From Gorsachius magnificus (lineage: Eukaryota; Chordata; Aves; Pelecaniformes; Ardeidae): a stretch of DNA of 64,000 nt. Positions within the stretch are counted from its first letter, which is position 1. Each line of letters opens with the position of its first letter. This document shows, in pieces, positions 1 to 12,500 of this stretch. The DNA is taken from assembly GCA_034008185.1 (NCBI GenBank), contig CM067089.1, positions 19,914,213-19,978,212 of the forward strand, in the 5' to 3' direction. A model generated the notes under the pieces. It was not told where the DNA came from. It did no database searches and was given only the letters and a program-made list of their open reading frames with translations. The translations under genes were made by a program, and so were the position numbers.

Positions 1-1318
1 TGTATGGGCTGCACGCGCTTTTCTCTAGCAAGAAAGGGCAGGGGATCAGCAGGATGAAGGCTGAGGGGTGCCCAGGATTCCCTCAACCCAGCTCATTTAA
101 TTTGTGAAAAGGACAGAGACATCAGTTGGTGAACTGGTGTGTAGAAGGGTCCTCATTCTCTGGGGGGTTTTGAGGAATGGACTCATCAAGAGAGAAATTG
201 CTAATAAGAAGCAAAGTCCTGCATTCATGGGCAGTTTCAGCTGGTGATGCTGGTAGGCAGTCACTTCATGCCTTTGCATTTTTTCAGCTTTTAACTGATA
301 CAGGCACTGTCTGGTCTGTGTATACAGACACACATTTATATATTGATTAATTATCTCTGCCTAGGCAGACCACGTGCCTGATGACTCTTCTCCATCAGCT
401 CAGAGGCTAGTCACTTGCCCGTGCCTGTGATCTAACATCAGAAAGAAAACGGTATCACATTCTCATTGCATGTTTGCAGGGAAGAAGCTGGTTGTGTTAC
501 ACAGACCTGTGGGATCAGATTCCTTGGAACATGAGATATGTGTGGGTGAACTTGGCCAATGAGGCAGCCAAGAAGACAATTTACTAGCCCACCCTTGAAG
601 AGCATGATGGGACTCCAGAGGATGGAATCGGGGGCCCATACAAATACTTAGAGAAGTTATTAACTTTTTTTGGATTTTGGTGCTAGAATTTTAAACCTCA
701 TATCAATTATCCTTCAGCAAAGAGTGTTTTACTAATGGAAAAACAATTACATGCATAGTGGGAGCTCTCCCGATTCTAAAGCAAAGCAGCAAGTGTGTTG
801 AAATTTTATTGAAGACCTTTTCATGCAAGGCTTCTCAGGTGTTGAGTTAAACCACTACTAATAAAAAGAAAACAAAATCAAACACAAAATACAAATATAT
901 GCCAAAACCTAGGTCCCCCCTAATTTCAGTATGAGTCTAAAGGCCTATGTCTTCTGATACAATGTCACCAGTTCTGAAATATCCATGACATTCTAAGATG
1001 GAAAAGAGGCAACATTTTCAAAGGTAGTAGAACAGGGATACCTTTTATCAAACCAGGCAGATGACAGTTAAGCTCCTACTCAATCTGGTTGTCTTAATCC
1101 TTAGTTGAATGTACAGGGAGACTGACAGGGCCAAAAGGCAACCTAAGTCAAGCGAAAAAAATCACTTTCTAGGGCAGTGCTGGCCTCCACCAGCTGCCAC
1201 CATGCAGATACAGGCAACTTAGGAAAACATGCTTCTACTGGATGCCTCATTTTTAGGCATCTAAATTTTGACTGGTCACATCTCAGGCTAAGTAAGTGGG
1301 GTGTAGGTCTTTCATTTC

Positions 1319-1410
1319 ACTGAGGCAATGTGGTCAACTTAAATTGGAGCTTTGACACTATCTGTTTTCAGCAGAGTTTAGAAAAAGTTGACTGCCCACA
1401 TTGCCTCAGT
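1319..1410. repeat. Inverted repeat able to form a 92-nt hairpin
   Basis: The left arm, 1319-1340, is the reverse complement of the right arm, 1385-1410: 15 perfect base pairs, a 4-base bulge (CTGC) in the right arm, then 7 perfect pairs, with a 44-base loop. The outer arm begins ACTGAGGCAATGTGG. It could be a small DNA-transposon remnant, a structured RNA or a precursor-miRNA-like hairpin. The sequence alone does not decide. Confidence 0.8.
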
Positions 1411-2342
1411 ACCATTCAGGACCTAGGAGGGTAGCACTTGCAAAAATGTGCATTAGACCCTACAGTGTCTTGTGGAGTCTTTCAACATCTGGGCTGGTGC
1501 CCTCTGCTTGCATGGTCTTGAAATTCTTATCCAGAATTCGTGTTTCTGGTGTACAATCTTGGTCCTCTTGAAGAAAGGAGGAATTTTCCCTTTGGCTCCA
1601 GCAAGCTGTGTATGTCAGTCCCTACATAGAAACAAAATGGAGAAATATCTTTTAAAGTCAGAAAACCTTTCAGGTCTACTGTATCCATAATAAAGATCCA
1701 AAAGAACAATATATATCATATGGTGGGGTTTTTTTTTCCTCAAGTTATTCCTAAGCAATGGGATTCACTAGCGCGCTTTAAAGATGTTACCTGCTTCTGA
1801 CAGAAGAGTTGGGCTCCAGGGCACTGAAAGCTGGTGCACTTTCATCATATACTCTCAGGCATCAGATCACTGAAGTGCCAAGGGAAAGAGCAGCTGCTTT
1901 AAAAGAGTAATGCAGAAATAACTCATGGAAATCAGTGCTGAACTCACACATTTCAGTGGGATTCAGACAGAGCATTTCCCTTTCTGTTTCCTCTCTAATC
2001 CGAAAGGATGATTCATGTACAAGAGAGGCTAGGGCTGATGGTGGTATTTGTCAAGCAAATGTCTGCACTCTTCTCCAGCCTCTGAGTGCTCAATATTTTT
2101 AAGTTTTGCCATATCCAAAGAATATTGGGCCATTAAATCTAATTATGCACCTCTGGGAAATAGTCTATACCTTGAGGCTTTTGAGGAAGGGAAAATTCCA
2201 CAGTTACACCTGGTCAAATGGTTACACGTGAAGGAAATGACCCCTTGACCCTTTTAGGTGCTCTGAACATAAAACTTGTTTAACCCTTTCTTACCTGAAC
2301 ATCAACAAACGGTATTACTGCTCACAAATCTAGGCAGTCATT

Positions 2343-2363
2343 AAAAAAAAAAAAAAAAAAAAA
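2343..2363 (+). repeat. Poly(A) run, 21 bases
   Basis: An uninterrupted A tract. No LINE or processed-gene homology is visible on its 5' side, so it is treated as a simple repeat. Confidence 0.9.
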
Positions 2364-5300
2364 GACAATATTTGACTGACCTTCAGCTGTGGAGATTCTT
2401 CTGGGTGGCATGAGAAAGACCTACAGAAAAATTGTCTTAATCCTGAAAGTCCTATAGGGTTAGGAACTGCCTACTCTGTGTGTGGGTGCAGACCTTAATG
2501 TTGTAGTATCCAGGTCCATTCTGAAAGTGTCTGCGATGAATGCAATGCAAACAGTGCAAAATCAGCAGTGCTTCAGCTGTGCTAGTTGTCATGAGGAGAG
2601 GGCTGTCTTACTACTTTTTCCTATATGATGATACCTTATTGTCAGCGTATTTTTTCTTTATGTGACTGAAGGCAGCAAATCAAATGATTATTCCATTTTC
2701 AATAATTTCATTAATAGTTTATGGCAGCAGTATAATTCTTGCAAAGCCTCTGTATGAGAAATATTGTCTTGCTTTGTCTGTTGAGAATTTTTACAAAGAT
2801 ATATTGGTAATGGAAGGTCACGGAGGGAGTCCAGATTTGTATGTGTCACACCGTCCTCCAGGCTCCTCACAGTGTGTGACGTGGGAGAGGGTCGCTCTGG
2901 ACCCTTCTGTTATTACTTCCACTTTGACTCCTTCGTATCACCTCTGAATTTGACCTGAATTATCTGCGAAGGGAAGGGTAAGAGTGTTATCATCCCTAAC
3001 TTGGTGTAATTTGTCACCTGAGTGGCTCAAAAAAGTAAAGAGTAAAAAGGAAAAATAAGGGAAGCATGCAAAAAGATTCCAAAGACAAGTTTTCCAATTG
3101 AAATGTTGCTTGGTTTTGCCCTAGTTATATAATTAGAGTGGTTTGAATATCTGCCCGGGGCTGTAGATAGATGATAAGAAAGGCATAAGAAGTCCATCTT
3201 ATGCTGTCTTGTCCATCAGTCTTTGAATTTGGCCTACAGGAGGAATAGGAACTCTGATCACTGATTACTAAAAAGAAAAAGTGTAAAGAAAAAACTGTAT
3301 TCTCCCACCCAGCCAAAACATGTACCTCGGAATAAACATGAATAATGAGGTATGAAAGGGCAGCAGTCAGGAGAGAAGCTGTGAAGCTGTGTCAGCCCAT
3401 CACAACCCATTTGTAAGGCCGGGCACTCGCACATCAGGGTTACAGGTCCACAGTTTCCCATGAGACGTGCCGTGTTCTCATGCTGCAAGGGAAGAGCCCG
3501 CCGCTCCGGCAGCGTCAGTCCTGCCTGCTAGACGAAGGCACTGTCACTGCTTCCATGATTTCTATTTCAGCATACTCTGTCTGCTGAGATGACTTGTCCA
3601 GGCAGAGGAGATCTTGACCCAAAGGCAGAAGTTGCTTTCCAGGGGACCCTTTTGTGGAATGGATTTTTAAAGGCAGCAGCATCCATTCCCACCGCAGGGC
3701 ACTCCCTCTCCAGCCTACGGTGACGCTGGTTGCCGTCTCTAGAAGAGCCCCGGCGTATATAAAGAGCATCAAAACTGATGGGGAGCAAAGTGGCCTTTTT
3801 GGAATGTGGTGGGGCTTGCCACAGTAGGTGGCACCTGCTGAGAGCTTGAGGCTTTAGCGGGTAATTGCCAAATCCCTTTGGTGCTCTCTGCCAGCTGGGT
3901 GTGAGTTTGCTGAGTGAATCTGGGGTGGCCACAGTGTTGTGGGTGCAATGACACAGGGCGCTGTGAGCACCGGGGGGTGGGACCTGGCTGATCCTGGCCA
4001 AGTACAGTCTTCTCAGTGCTGTAAAGAGGCGTAGCCAGCACTTTTCTTCCTGAATCACCTACATGAGTAAGAGCTACTTCCTTGGGTACGTACATAGCTT
4101 TCAGTCACACCAGGACAGTTCAAAGTGCAAGGGCAGATGTGGAGAGTGTGAACATGGTAGAGATCACTGCATCTGCCAGGTGAGAACCAGCACCTTTACC
4201 TCTCCCAGGGCTGAACAATGTTTTACAAGATCCTTCTGTGACTTGGCACGTTGAACATCGTGTAAGAGAGTCCACAAAGACACCAATTAGCCAGAGAAAT
4301 CAAGAGCTCTGCCATGAAGTGAGCACCTTTATGGAGGGGCAACTTCATGGGTGGCTTCCTGGGTCTCCGGTTAGACTGAAGGCTCCCCTTGGTTACCATA
4401 TGGGGGTCACTGTCGGGCCCTTCAGCTCATGTGTGGTATTGGGCAGCAGGGGAATGGCGTGAGCTGAGCAGACTGTGATGCAGGAACAGTGCTGAGAACC
4501 CAGGCTCTGCACAGCCCTCACTCGGACGGCATTTCTAAGTCCAGTATTGCAGACTTGTGGATGGGCTTGGAGGGTTTGTGAGGGTTTGTAAGGTGCTTTC
4601 CCAGGATTGATTCCTCACTTGGTGGGAGGGAGGAAGCTTGAACTGTCTCCTCTTTGCTGGTACTATACACCTCGTCCCTTTGATGCACAGTTTCAGTTCA
4701 GAGGTGAGGGAATATCTTTCTTGTGATAATAAAAAAGAGCGAAAAAGAGAAATCTGAAGGTTGGCATTTTGTGCTGAAGTGAGCCCAAAGCATCTCAGCT
4801 CTCATACTCCCTTCTCTTAGTGCAAGGAAACAAAGCAAAAGAGTATTACATCCCTCAAACCCATACCAGGTTTTTCTCTCATAAAAGCAAAATTTAAAAG
4901 CAAACCCTCACATTTTCAGCAGGAGACACTAGCTATAGCAGAGACAAACAGCCAGGCTTCTTCACAGCCCCAGTTCCAGCATCACCTTCTTTTGCTGACC
5001 AGGAATCTTTCCCAGCCTGGAACACAGATGCACCAGCTGGCTGGACTACCACCGTGAGTAAATACATTTGGAAATGACTGTGCTATTGCAATGCCTTACG
5101 AATACATCAAAGTGTGCTACATGCACAGCTGGGGTTTGTCTCCCTGCCTATTGCCAGGAGAACATAAAGGTTCCAGCTTCTTCCCCTCAGTGTCTTTGTC
5201 CTCAGTATATTCTTAGTCCTTCCTCCACCCTTCAAAAACAAGCTAAATGGCGTATTATTAATGGTCTTTTAGTTTAATAGCCAGACTATTATGGAAAGTC

Positions 5301-7766
5301 TGAAAAGAGGTCGTTCCATGTGCCAATAATCTGTCCACCAATTCTTCTCTCTTAGTGTCAGATGAGCATGCAAAGTATCTTTATTACTATTTCGGTTAAA
5401 TTTAGTTCTCAGGCAAATAAGAGGCCCTGACTAGAGCTGAGGGATAGTGCTGGCAAGCAAAATGAGAAAGAACAAGGCATTTCAATCCCAAACTTCATAC
5501 TTAGCAAGTGATATCACCTTGGGCTGCTGGCTGTGTTAGGATTGGTCCAGCAGCCAGGCCTGGGGAGGAACAGGATAGCCGAGCATCAGGGGATTCTGTT
5601 CTGGGCCAGGCATGGAAATTTTCAGGTCTCCCGTAAAAAATGTTAACGCTACATTGCAGACGACTTCCTGTAATCTTTGTGACATGGTTTGTGCACCAGG
5701 CCCTTGAGAATCTTTATGTCCAAAAAGCTTCCCTTGATGGATTTCCAATGATGCAGCTGGGAGGCAAACTGGGTCCATCTCATTTGTAGCAAGGATTATT
5801 GCAGTCCCTGTTAATTCTTGTTTCCTGTGTTAATGATTTCTTTCCGACAAAGTGCTCCGAGAAATTTTTTCTTGCAGCATAAAGGGATAAAGAACCACAC
5901 CCCACTGCCTTGGATCTGCTGCCCATTTCTGCTGAGCCAGAGTGAGGATGGAAGCAGAAGGTTTTTGTCATTCTGAATTTCTTGGACAGTGGGTTTTTTT
6001 GTTTTGTTTTGCTTTCCTCCATATGGTTATTGGATACCTTTTACCCATTTGGAATTCAAGTCTCCCTGTTTCCTAGCGCTGGTGACCCTGCTGCCTCCAC
6101 CTGGGATTCTGCAACACAAAGTTCTTAGAGAATTAAATACTGGAACCAGGAGTCTTCAACTGCCTCCAGAAGCATCTTCACCCACTCAGCAGTGAAAGGT
6201 GAATACCTGAACTATGGAAGCTGGTGCAAACTCTAGATTCATCGTAGGTGCCCACACAGACCTCCCTGACACTAATTTTTGGCTGGTTTCAAACTGGCAA
6301 GAATTGTTCTCTGCCCTCAGACATCCCCTGTCTGCACCAGCCGTGGAGAATTACGGTGCAGGCAAGCCCTGGAGTAGAGGAGCATTTCTTAGGAACTGGA
6401 GGGGGAAGATCTCCACCCTCCTCCCAGCATACACAGCTTTTTTTGGCACTCATAAGGAGCTTTTACTATCAATGACCAGGGGCCGTTCTGACCCAAATCA
6501 GGTTGCCTCATAAGTTTGATTATAACCACAGTCGTTAAGGCAAGTGTTCATAAATTTCCTATCCTGTAACCAAGACTGGCACAGATGCAAGAGCCCCAGG
6601 GCTTCCAGGTCAGGGCTGCCTTTGGAGCACTCTGTGAATAAATAAGGAGATGTCAGCACTGGACATGCTGCAGTAACTTTGCAGAGGGTTGCTCAGAAAC
6701 ATCATAAAGTTCATATTTCACAATCATCAGCCTCAGCAGTGCCCATCTGTTAAGCACTGGTAACAATTGAAGTGTTTCATAGCAGATGTTCTCCTCCCCA
6801 AACAAGTGCCCACACAGGGTTTGCTGATTTCCTGGATCACAACTGTTTATCCCAAATAACTGCAAATAATTGCCAGAGGTCGGTTCAGTGTGAATGCCCT
6901 GTCTTCTGGATGTACACTGGTATGAGCAGCACAGAATTGCACCCGCTATACTTTAGCCCTGTTCTCAAACGCTGGTACAAATCAAGAGGGGAGTCAGTGG
7001 AGTGTAAAACAGATGGAAGTGAGATCAAAATAAATCCTTCCACTTTTTCCTTGTAACACTTCAGATCACAGATGGGAGAGCTGGGATGCAGACAAAATAT
7101 GACAGGAGGTTACTTGAACATCTGGAGTTCAAACAAATGCTTCTTTATGTAAAATAATGTTTATCAAAGAATGCCTAGGAAATGTGAAAACTGGACCCAA
7201 TCCTGGTCCCATGGAAGTCTCTGCCAGCACTCTTGTTCATGTCAGCAGTCCTGCTCTGATGACATTACAAATGTCATGTCGGAGTTGCATCTGATGGTAA
7301 ATGGAATTTTAAAAGCTTTCTCTGAATCTTTCTGGTATAATTGGCTTTGCCCAAAAAAACCTTTGAAAGGCCATTTCAGGCAAGACCCAAGTGACCAGTA
7401 TTTGGATTCTCTCTTCAAAGTCACAAATATCTATGAGGTGTCCATCTCCCCATGAGAGCCGCTGAGAAACAGGCACTTAATCCTGCTTTGTGCCTCTAGA
7501 AATATCCCATCTGATTTAGATTTTGACATAGCTGTTAAAATGGCATGGCAGTTTAAGATAACACTGTTGTCCAACTATTTGTCACTGAACCTCTTTCAGT
7601 GAGAAGAGATTATCTCACAACTATCCAGCTGTGAAACAGATTTAGATGTGCACTCTTCATGTCTTTCAGTGCAATACCAAGCTGCCGCTCAGAGATGGCA
7701 TAAGCTAGTCTGGCTGGCTTTGCACTGGAGCTGATGAAGAGCATTCATATGGGCTGTTGTAGCAGT

Positions 7767-8361
7767 AGAATCATAGAATCATTAAGATTGGAAAAGACCT
7801 CCAAGATCATCCAGTCCAACCGTCAACTCAACACCGCCATGCCTACTAAACCGTGTCCAGAAGTGCCACGTCTACATGTTTTTTGAACGCCTCCAGGGAT
7901 GGTGACTCCACCATCTCTCTGGGCAGCCTGTTCCAATGCTTGACCACTCTTTCAATAAAGAAATTTTCCCTAATATCCAATTGAAACCTCCCCTGATGCA
8001 ACTTGAGGCCATTTCCTCTTGTCCTATCGCTTGTTACTTGGGAGAAGAGACCAACACCCACCTGGCTACAGCCTCCTGTCAGGTAGTTGTAGAGGGTGAT
8101 AAGGTCTCCCCTCAGCCTCCTCTTCTCCAGGCTAAACAACCCCAGTTCCCTCAGCTGCTCCCCATCAGGCTTGTGCTCCAGACCCCTCACCAGCTTCACT
8201 GCCCTTCTCTGGACATGCTCCAGTGCCTCAATGTCCTTCTTGGAGTGAGGTGCCCAAAACTGAATACAGTATTTGAGATGAGGCCTCGCCAGTACTGAGT
8301 ACAGGGGCATGATCACTTCCCTGCTCCTGCTGGCCACACTATTCCCAATACAAGCCAGGAG
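7767..8361 (-). mobile_element. CR1 LINE, 5'-truncated copy
   Basis: A minus-strand CR1 retrotransposon. Its 3' end carries the diagnostic 8-base repeats (on the minus strand TGATTCTATGATTCTA) at 7767-7782. Next come a short 3' UTR and the C-terminus of ORF2. Homology stops abruptly near 8361, the usual 5' truncation of LINE insertion. No clear target-site duplication is seen, which is common for CR1. The long intact reading frame suggests a fairly young insertion compared with the other repeats here. Confidence 0.95.
7846..8361 (-). pseudogene. CR1 ORF2 C-terminal fragment (reverse transcriptase end)
   Basis: About 170 codons are open and end at the native stop. Recognisable CR1 blocks are [36 protein letters not shown], a [13 protein letters not shown] stretch, [18 protein letters not shown] and [19 protein letters not shown]. 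These follow the reverse-transcriptase domain in CR1 ORF2. The endonuclease and most of the RT are missing, so the copy cannot move itself. It has no start codon of its own; the frame is simply the truncated end. Confidence 0.93.
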
Positions 8362-11300
8362 AAGGACAGGAAAAGGAAAAGTAGCATTGAAGGGGTTGTC
8401 ACATCTGGCAGAGACAGCAGTGCAGACCCATGGAGTAAGAATTTCTTAAATCATTGCGGCTTTTCTGCAGTGATTGATGGCAAAATTTTGCTGTACTACT
8501 CTAAAACAAAAATTTATTTCTCCTAGAAACTTTTCCTAGGTAATTCTGTGTGTAATGAGTTGAATCTAAATGATATGGTAGCTCCCTCATTGGCTCTCAA
8601 GGTAAGGGCCTGTCCCCTCCAATGGGATCACAAAACGTCTGCCTGAGACATAGATCATTTATCTCAGGTGGTTGTACCTTTGTTTAAGAACGAGGGTGCA
8701 GATTCAGCACTTGCTGTCAAAAAGCCACCAAGTGCATAGCGCTACTCGTGTTCTTATGTTCAAGTCCAGCATCAGACCTTGAAGGGGCATAAAATAAACT
8801 CTTCCATTTTGGCTGGGGCTCAGAATCAAGCCCACTGAATGTTAAACATCTCTGCAGATGACACTGCTGTCCTTATCCAGATGAGAATGTCTACATGGAG
8901 CCTCAAAACCAGCTTCCTCAGGAACCTGATATTTTCAGTTCAGCTGGGGAAATATGAGAATAAAATGAGAACAGAAGTTAGTTTGTATACATTTGTCAGA
9001 AAGGATGTGATAATAAAGAAGGTCTTTGGATTGCAGAGAAGGAATCTGGAATTCTTGATAGAGGATTAGAGTGGACAAGCTCTGCATATCCAAGTGTGTG
9101 CTTATGGTTTATATAATGAAGGACAAATAGGCAGCCCAGCCTCTACCCAACTAGAAATCTGTGTGTGATTAAGGAAGGGAGATGTGCTCCCTTCACTACG
9201 ATTAAGCGGGCTTCTCCCTTATATCACTGTCATGGACCAGGACCTGATTTAAACCACGTGCTGTAGCCAGCAACCTCAGATAAATCAACGCTTTGTGCCT
9301 TTCTAAGGTATTGTCTGTCATTGTAGGACACTTAACAAACTGCCTGTGTGGGAATTGCTTGTTTAATCTAAAGCAGAAGTACAACCACCCTGGGGTGGGA
9401 AGGTAGAAGCAAGACCAACTGGACTCGTGACAAACATGTGGAAAGTACTGAAGTGGCTGAGACCCTCCCCTGCAGGTGGTGTTCTGCATGCACACGCAGG
9501 GGGGAAGCCCTCTGCTCTGGGGGTCAGATACGCAGTGCAGAGACATACAGCCGAATAACATCAGCTGAGCTCAGGCCTTTCTGCTGGTAAGGGACATGGT
9601 GACAGAGCTTCCCCTCGGTTTACACCACTGTGTAGCACCTTGCTGACTCAGCTGGGAACTGGAGCCTCACCAGAAGAGCTACCCCAGCTATGAGGCTACT
9701 CACAGTGCTCTTCTGGGTGCTCTTGGTATGTCAGTAAGGCTGTGCTGATCTTGTAGACCTCTCAGGCTTGGGTGCTTGTTTGATCTTTTGGTGGGATTGT
9801 CTGGGGGTATATGTAGTTAAAATTCACAGTTCTCCTTCTCATTTTGCTGCAGACTTTTAAATGAGGAAATTAGATGAGAAACAGATTTCAGGCAGCTCTG
9901 GATGAACAATATTCCTAGCTGGAATGCTTATTCAACTCCTGAGAGGGGCAGGGATGGGGAATCAGTATAGAGAACTTACTTTTTGTCTATTGACTCTTCA
10001 AATGTAAAATCCTCAGCTGTGCTCAAAGGGGACTAGTTGTTTTGTGCTGAGATGCAGCGCAGGGGAGATGTGGCTGAGCCTCAGGTAGTTCCTTGGTTGT
10101 TCGTTCAGATTCAGTTGTAACTGCCTCTGTATTCTGAATTTCAGCTGCTGACTACTTAAAGCAACCAAACGTAAATGTGCCAAAGCCAAAGAGGGTGTCA
10201 CTGGAATAGACACATTACGTACAGTGTGTGCCTGTCGTTAAATGCTGTTAACTGCCTTGGCTGGGCAGCCCGCTGTTCCCTGGTGGGTTTCTGCTGCGAT
10301 CCCAGCCTTTGTTCCTCTTCTGCAATGGAAACATTTCTCCCTTATTTATTTTTGCGTGAGAAAACATGTTTCCATTCTGAGCCTCTAGATACCACTCGAG
10401 TGCCCCCCTGACCTCTCCTCACGGGCCCGGCCCATGTAAATGACCAGACGAAGGAATGTGGATGAAGGAAGTGCCATAAAGTAGAAATATTGCTGGCTCG
10501 TAAATTCCCTCCACCACACCAAGATTTCAAAATAAACAGAGCTACAGTCACATAGGACAGCATAACTCAGTGGTGCAAAATTCATCACCGGCTCTGGCGA
10601 AGGAGAGCAGCCTGACATCTAAATGCAACTCCTCCAAGCGTCCCTTCCCCACACAGTTGTCTGCCTCCAAGCCCTGGCACCAGACCTGCATTACATTTCC
10701 ATACAGACTTGACCTGGCTTTGTTTCCAGGTTATTCCTCTCTTCACAACCCATATCAAACTGAATCCAGGGTAGGAAGCTGAACTACAATTCTTATTCAA
10801 GTCACTGGGATTTGGTGGCCCTCATATCCTCTGGGTCGCCTTTATAAAAATACCCAAGTTCTGATTTAACTGTGCTCCTCCAGCTTGCAGCATGACTGTA
10901 TCTGTATCTCCAGTATCTGGGAGTCCAACCAAGAGTAGTGCTGGCTGCTGGATGCCAGGATTCCTTAGGCAGGTTCAGGCGTCTTCTTGCTGCCAGATCT
11001 GCTCAGATGCAGATCACTCTTGCTTCTGTTCTAGTGATGCTTCTGTCTCTGTTTGTGAGGGCTCAAGAGCCCTTATTTCTGAAAATGGATCATCCAGGCA
11101 CCAGATAAGTCCCAGGTGCTTGAAGAAGAGTCAGGCTTATGCACCGCATGGGGTCTCAGCTTCTGGGTGCAATATTCTGCTGTCAGGCATCTGTGAGAAG
11201 AGGGAGCTTTCTCCTTGGACTGAGAGATTTTTGAAGAGAAGGGAGCTTTCTCCAAATAGTGCACGTGCCCTCTCTGATAGGTAATGAGAAAATGGCCATC

Positions 11301-12299
11301 TAACAGTTTCCCAAACCCCCATATGTTGTCAAGATCTGGGATCAAATTGGGATTCCTTGAAACAAAATTTTAACTCTGGAACACAAGTGTAAGCATGTAT
11401 CTCAACTGCAGACACAGACACAGGTCCCCACTCAAAAGCCTGCCTTACAGCTAAGAGCAGTGGAGTCAACAGACTGGCAAGCAGACACCAATTGTTATTT
11501 TTCAACTCTTTTTTGGGTTGACATTAGAGTTTTTCAGAAGTTGAAATTAAGGAACATTTGATGAGCTCGTACAGCTTGTTGCAAAATATTCCATTTTGAC
11601 AGAAAACATACTGCCTTTCCACCGAGACCCAATATCTTCCTGCTCTTCTCCCCTGCCTCTGCTGTTCTTATCTAAAAATATTTTGGTTTGTTTACTTAGT
11701 GAAAAATTGAATGTTTCCAAGGGCACTGAGACCTTTTTTCTCTTCATCAAGAGCTCAAATGTCCACTGAAAAAGCTTTGATGAGAAATTTTCAATCAGAT
11801 CCAATGAAAAAAGAGAAGACATGGGGGAGGAAACCATGACTTTTTTTTGCTGAAGCACACAACAGAGTTCCTTAGCATCAGTTGTGGGAATGAAGAAGGG
11901 TCTGCCTTTGATCTGAAGGGAATCCTGTAGTTTTCCTGAATTCTGCCAGCTGCTCCAATTCTGCACTTCCACTCAGACAAAACCCTACATTATGACTGAG
12001 CCTGAAACCAACATAAACAATCCTGTGCCCTTTTACCCCTGCTGTTAGAAGATGGAGTATCAGTGGAGCTGAGAATTTACTCAATACATCTAAATGAAGT
12101 GTAACCTTCCAGAGTTAGATGGCAGCAGCTAGATAACCCCATTCAAGTGGAAATAGGTGAAGGATGACACCAAAGACTGCATGATGGGGCCGTAGCTTAT
12201 AGTCCCAAACACCAAAAAGTTTGTCATTGCTAAATCTGCAAAAACTCCCCAAAAGACTAGCTAAAAGTTCTGTCTGTAAGTGAGGGAGAAGAGATTCAT

Positions 12300-12500
12300 T
12301 GTGCCGCAGACTGTATCATGCAAGAACAAATTGGGGATAAATAGATGAAGAATAAATTGAGGCAGCAATTAGGAGAAAGTCCTTAACTATTCAAGCAGCC
12401 AGGCTTTGGAAGAGTCTGCCAGCAGACTGAATGAAAGAAGTGCAGAATCAGAAGGTTATTTCTGTGATAACAGGGTCTGGACTCAGCCCAGATCCTTCCC
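12300..12500 (+). mobile_element. Possible degraded CR1-like fragment
   Basis: GAGGCAGCAATTAGGAGAAA, then CAGGCTTTGGAAGAGTCTGC and a trailing GGGTCTGGACTC have the order seen in old CR1 3' ends (a 'wNrLP'-like block after a 'rrN' block). Support is weak; it may be unique sequence. Confidence 0.28.

Larger units (their letters stand above)
1..7766. other. Intergenic, no gene seen
   Basis: Apart from the inverted repeat at 1319-1410 and the A21 run at 2343, this is unique sequence. Open frames reach at most about 160 codons (3567-4058, minus) and overlap others on both strands without domains or splice context. No tRNA or transposon is recognised. Confidence 0.7.

Noticed and set aside
7936..8298. 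120-codon plus-strand open frame
   Set aside because: It is the antisense of the CR1 ORF2 fragment and has no independent support.
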